From positions 1 to 17,166 of the forward strand of contig JBBRTW010000104.1 in NCBI GenBank assembly GCA_038244055.1: a DNA stretch of 17,166 bases, written 5' to 3'. A program made the position numbers and the translations under genes. Shown piece by piece: positions 7,762 to 15,789 of this stretch. This DNA comes from DASPKW01 sp038244055 (GTDB lineage Bacteria > Planctomycetota > Phycisphaerae > Tepidisphaerales > Tepidisphaeraceae). Below the pieces are notes generated by a model. It was not told where the DNA came from, did not search any database, and saw only the letters and a list, made by a program, of their open reading frames with translations. Each line of letters starts with the position of its first letter. Within the stretch, counting starts at the first letter, position 1.

Positions 7762-10611
7762 ATGAAATTCCGACCTTTGGCACTGCCCCTGGCGGCATTA
7801 TTGATCCTGGCGGCGGCATCGAACGATGCGCTGGCGGCCGCGCCGGTGCTGGTTTCGGCGGCATCGCGCAAGATGCACAACGGCGTGAACTACGACCTGG
7901 GATTGCCGCTGACCGGCAACTCCGGGATCGAAGCGCGCAACCTGGCGACCGGAATGGTGCTGATCCTGAATTTCGATCAGACCTTGACGGCCGGCAGCGC
8001 GGCGGTGACCGCGGGCTCGGCCACGGTGAGCGGCGCGCCGACGTTCTCGGGCACATCGATGCTGGTCAATTTGCAGACGATCGCCAACGCGCAGGCGATC
8101 ACCATTTCCTATTCCAATATCACCGCCAGCGGCAATGCGACAAAAGGCGCAGGCACATTCACCTTCCGCGTGCTGGAGGGGGACATCAACGGCAGCGGAT
8201 CCGTGACGGTTTCCGATGTCAACATGTGCAAGTATTACGTGGGGGCGGCGCTGAGCGGGTTCAACTATCGCTCGGATGTGAATGTCACCGGCGCGATTTC
8301 GGTCGCGGATGTGAACCTCGTGAAGTATCGCGTGGGCACGAGCGTGGCCGGCGGGGCGGCGGCCAATTCGGTGCCGACGGTCTCGGGTATCGCGGATAAA
8401 TCGACCACCACCGGAACATCCACCGGCGCGATCGCGTTTACGGTCGCCGATGCCGAGACGCCGGCCTCGGGCCTGGCGATTCAGGCGAATTCGGACAATC
8501 AGACGCTCTTGCCGGATGCGAGTATCGTGCTGGGCGGATCGGCGGGGGCGCGGACGATCACGTTGACGCCGGCATCGGGGCAGACGGGCACGGCCACGAT
8601 CACGCTGCTGGTTTCGGATGGACTTTATTCGACGACCGACACGTTCGTGTTGACGGTCAGCCCGCCGGCGGGCACGGGGTCGACGCAGCTTTTCGTCGCC
8701 TCGCTCACGCCTGAAGGAACGGCGCAGTCGGCGGGGTCCGGGTCGGCGACTTTGATATTGTCGGCGGACCAGACTTACGCCACCGTGCGCGTGACTTACT
8801 CGAACCTGACGACCAGCAAAACGGGCATGCACATCCACGGCCCGGCCGATCCCGGCGCTACGGGCGCGATCATTTTCGATCTGGACAGCACGCCCACGCA
8901 GGCGGATGGATCGTGGAAGTGGGTTTTCGTCACCAGCGGAACGACGACGGTGAGCGACCAGATCACAGCGCTCAAAGCCGGACGGCTTTATGTGAACGTG
9001 CATTCATCGCGCTATCCTTCGGGCGAGTTGCGCGGGCATTTTTTGACGGCGACGGGATCGCAGACGTTCACGCCGCCGCCCGCGCCGCCAGCGCTTCCGG
9101 GTGGGACGCCCACGCAGAATGAGGCTTCGCGGTTTCTGCTCCAGGCGACTTACGGCCCGGATGATGCCTCGATCAGCGCGGTGGTTTCCCAGAATTACGA
9201 CGCGTGGATCACCAACCAGTTCAACACCACCCAGACCCTGCAGATGGACAATCTGAATTTCCAGAAGTCGAAAAACGGGGGCGTGGCGACGTTCAACCAG
9301 TATTGGAATTCCTGGTGGCAGCTCGCCAACACCGCGCCGGATCAGCTTCGGCAGCGGATGGCGTTCACGCTGTCGGAGATTTATGTCGTCTCCGAAAACG
9401 CCTCCATTCTCGGGCAGTTCCCCGATGGCATGTCTCTTTACTACGATATGCTTTCGAAGAATGCGCTGGGAAATTTTCGCCAGTTGTTAGAGGACGTAAC
9501 CGTCAGCCCGATGATGGGCGAGTACCTGAATCTCCGCGGCAGCCGCAAGGCCGACCCCACCCGCGGCACCAACCCCAACGAGAACTACGCCCGCGAATTG
9601 TTGCAGCTTTTCTCGGTCGGGCTGTACCAGCTCCACCCCGATGGAACGCTCAAGCTCGATGCCAATGGCCAGCCGATCCCGACTTACGACCAGAATGTGG
9701 TGATCGGGTTCGCCCGGGCGCTGTCGGGTTGGGATTACCATCAATCGGGGACCGATGGCAATCCACCATTCAACTACCTCCTGCCGATGACGGCGCTGCC
9801 GCAGTATCATGAGACCGGCTCCAAGCTGCTCCTCAACGGCACGACCATCCCGGCCGGCGGGAGCAATCAGTCCGATCTCACGGCCGCGCTCGACAACATC
9901 TTCAATCACCCCAATGTCGGTCCGATGCTGGCCAGGCAGCTCATCAAGAAGCTGGTCTGCTCGAACCCGAGCCCGGCCTACGTTTATCGGGTGGCGCAGA
10001 AATTCAACGACAATGGATCGGGCGTGCGCGGGGATATGAAGGCGGTGGTGCGGGCGATCCTGACCGATTACGAAGCGCGCTCCAGCGCGATGTCTTCGCA
10101 GCAGGGCTTTGGAAAGCTGCGCGAGCCGCTGCTGCGCACCACCGCGAGCATGCGGGCGCTGCACGCTTACACGGTCACAGGACTCTGGGCGATCGATCGC
10201 ATCGATGAATCGCTTGGGCAGACCCCCATGAGCCCGCCGACGGTCTTCAACTTCTACCAGCCCGGTTACGTCCAACCGGGCGCGATCGCCCAGAACGGAC
10301 TGACCGCGCCCGAGTTCCAGATCACCACCGAGACCACCTCGATGACGGTGAGCAACTGGTTCTACTGGGCCACGATCCACGGCGATGGCTACAAATATGG
10401 GGATATCAAGCTGAACATGACCACGGAGCAGAATCTGTCTTCGGCCGCCCTGGTGGACCGGCTGAACCTCATGCTCTGCGCCGGCAGCCTTCCGCCCGCG
10501 GCGACGACCATCATCGTCAACCACTGCAACACGATCTCGGACCCCAATATCCGGGCGCGGACGGCCGCGTATCTGGTGTTGATCAGCCCGCAGTGCGCGG
10601 TGATTCGGTAG
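7762..10611 (+). CDS. DUF1800 protein with dockerin, Ig-like and CHRD domains
   Basis: A 949-residue exported multidomain protein. Residues 1-26 form a Sec signal peptide. Residues 27-137 are a beta-rich module. Residues 139-193 are a type I dockerin, with two calcium-loop repeats (GDINGSGSVTVSDVNMCKYY and SDVNVTGAISVADVNLVKYR). Residues about 204-300 are a cadherin/Ig-like module. Residues about 308-433 are a CHRD domain (MHIHGPADPGATGAIIFDL, then SGELRGHF). A Pro-rich linker (437-447) leads to DUF1800 (about 450-949), with the family blocks NENYARELLQLFSVGLYQL (606-624) and SPPTVFNFYQPGY (824-836). DUF1800 has no settled reaction. Most DUF1800 proteins I know are smaller, about 450-600 residues, so the N-terminal half is an accessory extension. 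GAGGAGAGG (7749-7757) fixes the ATG at 7762. It is probably co-transcribed with the upstream DUF1501 gene. Confidence 0.92.
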   Translation: MKFRPLALPLAALLILAAASNDALAAAPVLVSAASRKMHNGVNYDLGLPLTGNSGIEARNLATGMVLILNFDQTLTAGSAAVTAGSATVSGAPTFSGTSMLVNLQTIANAQAITISYSNITASGNATKGAGTFTFRVLEGDINGSGSVTVSDVNMCKYYVGAALSGFNYRSDVNVTGAISVADVNLVKYRVGTSVAGGAAANSVPTVSGIADKSTTTGTSTGAIAFTVADAETPASGLAIQANSDNQTLLPDASIVLGGSAGARTITLTPASGQTGTATITLLVSDGLYSTTDTFVLTVSPPAGTGSTQLFVASLTPEGTAQSAGSGSATLILSADQTYATVRVTYSNLTTSKTGMHIHGPADPGATGAIIFDLDSTPTQADGSWKWVFVTSGTTTVSDQITALKAGRLYVNVHSSRYPSGELRGHFLTATGSQTFTPPPAPPALPGGTPTQNEASRFLLQATYGPDDASISAVVSQNYDAWITNQFNTTQTLQMDNLNFQKSKNGGVATFNQYWNSWWQLANTAPDQLRQRMAFTLSEIYVVSENASILGQFPDGMSLYYDMLSKNALGNFRQLLEDVTVSPMMGEYLNLRGSRKADPTRGTNPNENYARELLQLFSVGLYQLHPDGTLKLDANGQPIPTYDQNVVIGFARALSGWDYHQSGTDGNPPFNYLLPMTALPQYHETGSKLLLNGTTIPAGGSNQSDLTAALDNIFNHPNVGPMLARQLIKKLVCSNPSPAYVYRVAQKFNDNGSGVRGDMKAVVRAILTDYEARSSAMSSQQGFGKLREPLLRTTASMRALHAYTVTGLWAIDRIDESLGQTPMSPPTVFNFYQPGYVQPGAIAQNGLTAPEFQITTETTSMTVSNWFYWATIHGDGYKYGDIKLNMTTEQNLSSAALVDRLNLMLCAGSLPPAATTIIVNHCNTISDPNIRARTAAYLVLISPQCAVIR

Positions 10612-10650
10612 GGTTGGACGGGAGTTCGAGCAACGTCTGGATTTATTGTC

Positions 10651-10690
10651 GCGTGGGCGTCTGGTCTGGTTTCAGGCCGGACGCCCGCGC
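10651..10690. repeat. Long imperfect hairpin with GACGCCCGC repeat
   Basis: The arms 10651-10667 and 10674-10690 form a 17-bp stem, including several G-U pairs, around a GGTTTC loop. GACGCCCGC at its 3' end recurs as a direct repeat about 30 bp downstream, after an AGGCGA stretch, as in interspersed GC-rich repeats. There is no T-run, so it is not a classical terminator, though it may mark the 3' end of the DUF1501-DUF1800 transcript. Confidence 0.6.
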
Positions 10691-10767
10691 CATTATTAAG
10701 CCGCAGGCGAGACGCCCGCACCACAAATATTGCATGCTGGAACGGCTGCATCAAACTGGCTGGCCAT

Positions 10768-10796
10768 TTGACGCTTTTGCGGGCAGGCCTTACGAT
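10768..10796 (+). promoter_or_regulatory. Candidate sigma-70 promoter of the phosphoesterase gene
   Basis: TTGACG (10768-10773) and TACGAT (10791-10796) are separated by exactly 17 bp, a near-consensus housekeeping promoter. Transcription would begin near 10803, leaving a leader of about 80 nt before the ATG at 10883. Confidence 0.55.
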
Positions 10797-10882
10797 CCAA
10801 TCTCTTTCGACGTGGCAGGCTGGCCGCTCTTGTTTGGGCACTAGCGGGCTTGCGTCAGTCTGTCCCCACGGCAAGCCCCCGT

Positions 10883-11632
10883 ATGTTTGCGATTGTCAGT
10901 GACATCCACGGTAACATCGAAGCCCTCACGGCGGTCTTCGCCGAGATCGATCGGCGTCAGATTCAGCATGTGGTCTGCCTGGGCGATGTGGTCGGCTACG
11001 GCCCTAACCCCATGGAGTGCCTCGACTTAGTATCGACGCGGTGCCGGGCGACGATCATGGGGAACCACGATTTCGCGGTTTTGTACGAGCCCTTTAATTT
11101 CAACAGCGGGGCGGAGGCGGCGTGCTTCTGGACCCGCAAATGTTTTGAGAGCGATCCCGATCCGGTTCGGCGGGCGAATCGGTGGAAGTTCCTGGGGAAT
11201 CTGCCGGTCCGGCTCAAGACGCCGGATTTTGTGGCGGTGCATGCCTCGCCGCGCCGGCCGATCAATGAGTACATCTTCCCCGATGACATCTACACCAATC
11301 CGGGGAAGTTCGTGAGCATTTTCGAGCGGTTTGACCGGCTGTGTTTCGTCGGCCACACCCATGTGCCGGGGGTCTTTCTAGAAGGACCTGATTTTTATAG
11401 TCCCGATGAGCTGGACTATAAGTTCGAATTGACGGATGAAAAGGCGATCATCAACGTCGGCAGCGTCGGCCAGCCGCGCGATCGCGACCCGCGGAGCAGT
11501 TTTGTCATCGTGACGGATACCGCCATCGAGTTCGTCCGCGTGCCCTATGATGTGGACTCGACGGTCAAGAAGGTCGAGGCGATTGCCGAGCTGGATAACT
11601 TCCTGGGCACGCGGCTGCTGGATGGGCGGTAA
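10883..11632 (+). CDS. Metallophosphoesterase (YfcE/MJ0936-like)
   Basis: A 249-residue cytoplasmic calcineurin-like phosphoesterase that should use two metal ions to hydrolyse phosphomono- or diesters; the substrate is not deducible. All family motifs are present in order: SDIHGN (6-11), GDVVGYGPNP (34-43), GNHD (60-63), HASPRR and GHTH, the last a metal-binding signature. GSVGQPRDRDPR near residue 194 matches the C-terminal part of the family, where it lies close to the active site. The ATG at 10883 is chosen because MFAIVSDIHGN is the usual family opening. A TTG at 10850 could add 11 residues with no similarity. No Shine-Dalgarno is visible. Upstream of yidC by 188 bp of heptad repeats, so co-transcription is possible but not shown. 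Confidence 0.9.
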   Translation: MFAIVSDIHGNIEALTAVFAEIDRRQIQHVVCLGDVVGYGPNPMECLDLVSTRCRATIMGNHDFAVLYEPFNFNSGAEAACFWTRKCFESDPDPVRRANRWKFLGNLPVRLKTPDFVAVHASPRRPINEYIFPDDIYTNPGKFVSIFERFDRLCFVGHTHVPGVFLEGPDFYSPDELDYKFELTDEKAIINVGSVGQPRDRDPRSSFVIVTDTAIEFVRVPYDVDSTVKKVEAIAELDNFLGTRLLDGR

Positions 11633-11640
11633 GGGAATTC

Positions 11641-11816
11641 CGAAATCCGAATGGCGAATGTCGAAATACGAAATTTGGGATTTGAAATTTGAAATCTGAA
11701 ATCTGAAATCTGAAGTAGAGCCGAAATCCAAAGCCTGCGAATCGCAGTTTCCTTTCATCCTTCATCCTTCTGCCTTCATCCTTGCTGAACCCTGAACCCT
11801 GACCCCTGAACACTCT
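11641..11816. repeat. Two heptad tandem arrays upstream of yidC
   Basis: From 11641 to 11717 eleven 7-bp units run in register (CGAAATC, CGAATGG, CGAATGT, CGAAATA, CGAAATT, TGGGATT, TGAAATT, then TGAAATC three times, TGAAGTA). From 11754 to 11816 nine more run in register (TTCATCC, TTCATCC, TTCTGCC, TTCATCC, TTGCTGA, ACCCTGA, ACCCTGA, CCCCTGA, ACACTCT). The units drift gradually along the array. Together they fill nearly the whole gap between the phosphoesterase and yidC, ending 4 bp before the yidC ATG. Confidence 0.8.
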
Positions 11817-11820
11817 CGAA

Positions 11821-13938
11821 ATGTCTAAAGATACCAAACGACTCTTCATAGGAATGCTGGTGGCGCTGGGCGTCGTCATCGCTTACAACCAGATTCTGCG
11901 TTTGCTCTACCCCAACTGGAAGCCCGGCCAGCAGGATGCGCAGACCACGCCAGCGCCGGCTCCGGGTCCGCAAAGCGCTTCGCAACCCGCGGGCGGCACG
12001 ACCGCAACCGGCGGCACGGGCACCGGCGCCGGGACCGTCAGCGCCGATCTGTCGGCATGGTCCGCCAAGACGCCCGAAGGCGCTGCACCGGCGACCCAGC
12101 CGACGATCCTCGGCTCGGCCAAGACGGGCGATACGAAATTCACCATGGCGGTCCGACTTTCGGACAAGGGCGCGGCCATCGAAGAGGTCATTCTCAATGG
12201 CTTCGACAAATCGGCCAAGTCTGAAGAAGAGCGCAAGGCGCGCTACACGTTCCAGCAGCCCTATTCGATCGATGGCAATGTCGATGAGGCAAGCCGGTCG
12301 ATGCTGACGCGGTCGGTGTTGATCGACCGCAATGAAGTGGCGCTGGGCAATGTGGCCTGGAAACTCGAATCGGCCGATGCGAGCTCGGCGAAATACTCGG
12401 TGGATATCTACAAGGGGAAGGACCGAGTCGCGCGGGTGGTGAAGATTTTTCAGCTATCGCCGCGGAGCGATGAGGTCAGCTCGCCGCGCGGGTATCAGCT
12501 CAGCGTGATCCAGCGGGTGGAGAATGTGAGCGAGAACCTGGCCAGCATCGGCGTGATCAACGTATTGAACGGCCCGACCACGCCGCCGCGCGAGATGGAG
12601 CGGCAGCCGGATCAGAACATCATCCTCGGGTACTGGGACCTGGAAAAAGGCGCGATCAACGTCGCCTCGCACACGATTCAGAGCGAGTTCGGCCCGGAGC
12701 ATTTCGCCAAGGAATGGACCAAAAACGACAAGGGGCACGTCGCGGGATGGGTCGGCCAGCAGAGCGCGTATTTCAACGCGGTGGTTCGGCCGGTGCCTTT
12801 CGATGACAACGGCAAGAAGCCGGCCGAGTGGCTGTATCAGATCGGCGGGGACCTGCTGAACCGATCGGCCAAGCCGGATGATTTCCACGTCTCGCTCAAG
12901 CTGGTGACCGCGTCACAGGATGTGGCCAAGGGGCAGGGGAAGGATTTCAATTTCGAAGTCTATTTCGGACCCAAGTCGCGAAATGTGCTCCATACGGGCT
13001 ACTACGCCGGCCTGCCGCGCAGCTACGATGAGACGCTCGTGGTCACCAGCGGCATGTGCTCCTCCTGCACGTGGAACTGGCTGATCAACGGGCTGGTCAT
13101 GCTGCTGGGGTTCTTCCACATGATGACGCGCGACTGGGGCGTGGCGATCATCCTGCTGGTGGTGCTGGTCCGCGCCCTGCTGCATCCGATCACCAAGAAG
13201 TCTCAGGTCCACATGGTGAAGATGCAGAAAATGGGCCCGGAGCTGGAGAAGCTCAAGAAAAAGCACGCCGAGGATAAGGAAGCGCTGGCCAAGGCGCAGA
13301 TGCAGTTCTACAAGGAGCAGGGATTCGCGCCGGTGCTGGGCTGCCTGCCGATGTTTTTGCAGATGCCGATCTGGATCGCGCTGTGGAACTCGCTGCAAAG
13401 CACGTTCGAGCTTCGGGCCGAGCCGTTCCTCTACGGCTTAACCTGGATCAAGGATCTGGCCCAGCCGGATTACTTGATCCGCTTCGCGCAGCCGTATCAC
13501 TTTCTCTTCTTCACGATCTCCGGGCTGAACATTCTCCCACTTGGGCTGGCGGTGGTCTTCTATCTCCAGAGCAAGCTCCAGCCCAAACCCGCGGCCGCCA
13601 CGCCCGAGCAGGCGCAGCAGCAGAAGATGATGGTTTGGATGAGCACGCTGATGTTCCCGCTGCTGTTGTACAGCGGCCCCTCCGGGTTGAACCTGTACAT
13701 CCTGACCAGCACGGCTTTTGGCATTGTCGAGAGCAAGGTGATCCGCAAACACATCAAGGAACGCGAAGAGCTCGAAGCGCTGCGCGGGCCGACGATTGTG
13801 GACGGGCCTGCGCCGGAGAAATCCGGCAAAGGATCGGCCGCCAAGGAAGTGGTCGTGAAGAAAGGGTGGCTGGCGCGGCTGCAGGATAAGGCGGAGGAGT
13901 TGAGGAATCAGCAGGATAAGGATAAGCGCGGGCGGTGA
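11821..13938 (+). CDS. yidC: Membrane protein insertase YidC
   Basis: YidC inserts and folds inner-membrane proteins, alone or with SecYEG. The 705 residues show the Gram-negative architecture. An N-terminal membrane anchor (about 5-30) is followed by a Pro/Ala/Thr/Gly-rich linker (about 36-80) and a large periplasmic domain (about 95-400). The conserved insertase core (about 410-660) contains TRDWGVAIILLVVLVRALLHP, with the groove arginine at Arg451. A charged cytoplasmic helical hairpin follows (KMQKMGPELEKLKKKHAED), then GCLPMFLQMPIWIALWNSL and SGPSGLNLYILTSTAFG. The C-terminus is a basic, coiled-coil-like tail ending KDKRGR, as expected for ribosome contact. It is longer than E. coli YidC (548) because of the linker and tail. 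The ATG at 11821 is set by the anchor; no Shine-Dalgarno is seen. The neighbour mnmE reproduces the widely conserved yidC-mnmE order. Confidence 0.96.
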   Translation: MSKDTKRLFIGMLVALGVVIAYNQILRLLYPNWKPGQQDAQTTPAPAPGPQSASQPAGGTTATGGTGTGAGTVSADLSAWSAKTPEGAAPATQPTILGSAKTGDTKFTMAVRLSDKGAAIEEVILNGFDKSAKSEEERKARYTFQQPYSIDGNVDEASRSMLTRSVLIDRNEVALGNVAWKLESADASSAKYSVDIYKGKDRVARVVKIFQLSPRSDEVSSPRGYQLSVIQRVENVSENLASIGVINVLNGPTTPPREMERQPDQNIILGYWDLEKGAINVASHTIQSEFGPEHFAKEWTKNDKGHVAGWVGQQSAYFNAVVRPVPFDDNGKKPAEWLYQIGGDLLNRSAKPDDFHVSLKLVTASQDVAKGQGKDFNFEVYFGPKSRNVLHTGYYAGLPRSYDETLVVTSGMCSSCTWNWLINGLVMLLGFFHMMTRDWGVAIILLVVLVRALLHPITKKSQVHMVKMQKMGPELEKLKKKHAEDKEALAKAQMQFYKEQGFAPVLGCLPMFLQMPIWIALWNSLQSTFELRAEPFLYGLTWIKDLAQPDYLIRFAQPYHFLFFTISGLNILPLGLAVVFYLQSKLQPKPAAATPEQAQQQKMMVWMSTLMFPLLLYSGPSGLNLYILTSTAFGIVESKVIRKHIKEREELEALRGPTIVDGPAPEKSGKGSAAKEVVVKKGWLARLQDKAEELRNQQDKDKRGR

Positions 13939-13942
13939 GGAC

Positions 13943-13998
13943 ATGGCAAATGGCAAATGGCAAGAGTCAAATGTCAAATGTCAAATGTCAAAAGTTAA
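13943..13998. repeat. Heptad tandem array
   Basis: Eight 7-bp units in register: ATGGCAA three times, GAGTCAA, ATGTCAA three times, AAGTTAA. It begins 5 bp after the yidC stop codon. Confidence 0.8.
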
Positions 13999-14027
13999 AG
14001 CAGGTCAAAAGGTTAAAAGTGATCGTC

Positions 14028-14117
14028 GAATGAGCCGAGTCGCGTGAATGAGCCGAGTCGCGTGAATGAGCCGAGTCGCGTGAATGAGCCGAGTCGCGTG
14101 AATGAGCCGAGTCGCGT
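14028..14117. repeat. 18-bp tandem repeat, five copies
   Basis: GAATGAGCCGAGTCGCGT is repeated five times without a mismatch at 14028, 14046, 14064, 14082 and 14100, then breaks down at GAATGAGTCGATG. Perfect identity suggests recent expansion or active homogenisation. Because 18 is a multiple of 3 it creates spurious open frames on the minus strand. The GAATGAG start of the unit also appears just before the element at 15790. Confidence 0.92.
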
Positions 14118-14130
14118 GAATGAGTCGATG

Positions 14131-14255
14131 GTCATTCTGAGGGAGCTTGAGGCGACCGAAGAATCTTGCCGATTCGTGTTGGCCCGTTCGTGAAGTGAAA
14201 TGACCGATGCGCATAGGTTAGATCCTTCGGTCGCCTGAAGCTCCCTCAGGATGAC
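14131..14255. repeat. MITE-like inverted-repeat element, copy A
   Basis: A 125-bp element whose 36-bp ends (14131-14166 and 14220-14255) are inverted copies with 33 of 36 positions matching. The end sequence begins GTCATTCTGAGGGAGCTT. It has no coding capacity and no clear target-site duplication. Its left end matches that of copy B (15790-15917) at 34 of 36 positions, while the interior differs, as in non-autonomous or REP-like palindromic elements. It lies just upstream of mnmE. Confidence 0.82.
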
Positions 14256-14273
14256 TGCCAATTACGAGCTAAC

Positions 14274-15668
14274 GTGATTACCGGAGACACCATCGTCGCG
14301 ATGAGCAGCCCGGGTGGTCCGGCGGCGCGGTGTGTGATTCGGATGAGTGGGCCGGATTCGCATCGGTTGGCGCGCGAGCTGGCGGCGGATGCGGAGTTGA
14401 GGGCGGGTGGGGCTTCGATTGCACGGATTTGGCCGGGGGTGCGGGGGTGGGTTTACTGTTTCATTGGGCCGCGAAGTTATTCGGGTGAGGATTCGATTGA
14501 GTTTCATGTGCCGGGGTCGCCGGTGGTGGTGCGGATGATTCTGGATGAGCTGGCGCGGCGGGGGGCGCGGGCGGCGGAGCCGGGGGAGTTCACAGCGCGG
14601 GCGTATCTGAATGGCCGGATGGATTTGACGCAGGCGGAGGGCGTGGCGGCGACGATTTCGGCATCGAGCGGGCGGCAGGCTCGGGCGGCGCGGCAGCTAT
14701 TGGCGGGGGAACTGGCGCGGCGGCTTGCGCCGATCATGGAGCAGATCGCTTCGGCGCTGGCGCTGATCGAAGTGGGGATCGATTTTTCGGATGAGGATGT
14801 GTCGTTTCTCTCGACGCGGCAGGTGGAGGAGCATTGCCGGTCGGCCGAGTCGGCGCTGGCAAAACTGCTGGCCGAGAGCGCGCGGTTCTAGCGGCTTTCG
14901 CACGAGCCGCGCATCGTGCTGGCAGGGCGGCCCAACGCGGGGAAAAGCACGCTGCTCAATGCGCTGGCGCGCAGCGAGCGGGCGATTGTTTCGGATGTCG
15001 CGGGAACGACGCGCGATGCGATCTGGGCGCATATCCAGCTTCCGCGCGGGATCGCCATGCTGGTGGATGTGGCGGGGCTGGAGGCGGATCCGCTGGATGA
15101 TTTAGAAGCGCCGGCCGCGGGGTCCGGTGGTTTGTCCGTTGATGCCGCGGGCGATGGAACGGCCGAATCGCCGCGGGAATCGATCGATCGGCAGATGCGC
15201 GAGCAGGCGCTGCGGGAATCGGCAACCGCCGATTTGCTTGTCCTGGTGCGATCGTGCGGGGATCTTCGGCCGATGCTTGAGTTGCCGCGTCCGCCGGATT
15301 TGATCGTGCGGACGATGGCTGATCTGACGCCGGGCGCGCTACTGAAGGCGGCGAAGGAGGCCGGCGCGGAAATTCATGTGAGCGCGTTCTCGCAGTTCGG
15401 AATGCCGGCGCTTCGGCAGGCGCTCGATGCGCTGGCGTTCGGCGCGGATGCGGCGGAGGATTCGCTGGCGCTGAATGCGCGGCACGTCCGGGCGATTGAA
15501 ATTGCGCGAGTTGCGCTGGGCCGGGCGGGCGAATCGGCTTCGGCGGGCGCGGAGCTGGTGGCGCTGGATCTGCGCGAGGCACTGGATGCGTTAGGTGATG
15601 TACTGGGGAAGATGTCGGCCGATGACCTGCTGGGGAGGGTGTTTTCGCAGTTTTGCATCGGGACATAA
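14274..15668 (+). pseudogene. mnmE: mnmE (tRNA U34 modification GTPase) interrupted by an in-frame TAG
   Basis: MnmE with MnmG makes the carboxymethylaminomethyl group on tRNA uridine 34, using GTP and a folate C1 unit. One frame of 465 codons (usual length about 450-460) covers the family, but codon 206 (14889-14891) is TAG. The N-terminal folate domain and first helical half precede it (SYSGED, EPGEFTARAYLNGRMDLTQAEGVAATI, DFSDED). The G domain follows: G1 GRPNAGKST (218-226), AGTTRD (243-248), G3 DVAGL (265-269), then the helical C-terminus. Other oddities are G4, normally NKxD, which reads TMAD (347-350), and the C-terminal CIGK, which reads CIGT. The stop falls exactly where the G domain is inserted. 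Start is GTG 14274, with a poor Shine-Dalgarno. It could be a nonsense mutation, a sequencing error or, less likely, readthrough. Three other genes here end in TAG, which argues against a recoded stop. Confidence 0.85.
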
Positions 15669-15789
15669 CGCAGGGGCGCGGGGGGCTTTGGATCACAATG
15701 CGAATTTTCTGAACGATTTCATGGCGGCCACGTCAATAGGACTGGATCGGTCCCACAGATGGCGTGTCGTTGACGATTAACGAATGAGT

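Larger units (their letters stand above)
10612..10882. other. Intergenic region with hairpin and promoter
   Basis: No gene was seen in these 271 bp. They hold the long hairpin at 10651-10690, a second GACGCCCGC direct repeat near 10711, and a good promoter at 10768-10796. All three are described separately. Confidence 0.6.
13939..14273. other. Repeat-filled gap between yidC and mnmE
   Basis: This 335-bp gap carries no gene. It is a chain of three repeat types: a heptad array (13943-13998), an 18-bp tandem array (14028-14117) and an inverted-repeat element (14131-14255). The mnmE start follows 18 bp after the last. No canonical promoter or terminator was seen, so mnmE is either read through from yidC or expressed from a promoter within the repeats. 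Confidence 0.7.

Noticed and set aside
6285..7880. 531-codon minus-strand frame opposite the DUF1501 gene
   Set aside because: An Arg-rich antisense shadow with no recognisable domain; the plus strand is a firm DUF1501 gene with a Tat signal.
14889..15668. Stop-codon reassignment (TAG read as an amino acid)
   Set aside because: The protease, DUF1501 and DUF1800 genes all end naturally with TAG, so amber works as a stop in this genome.
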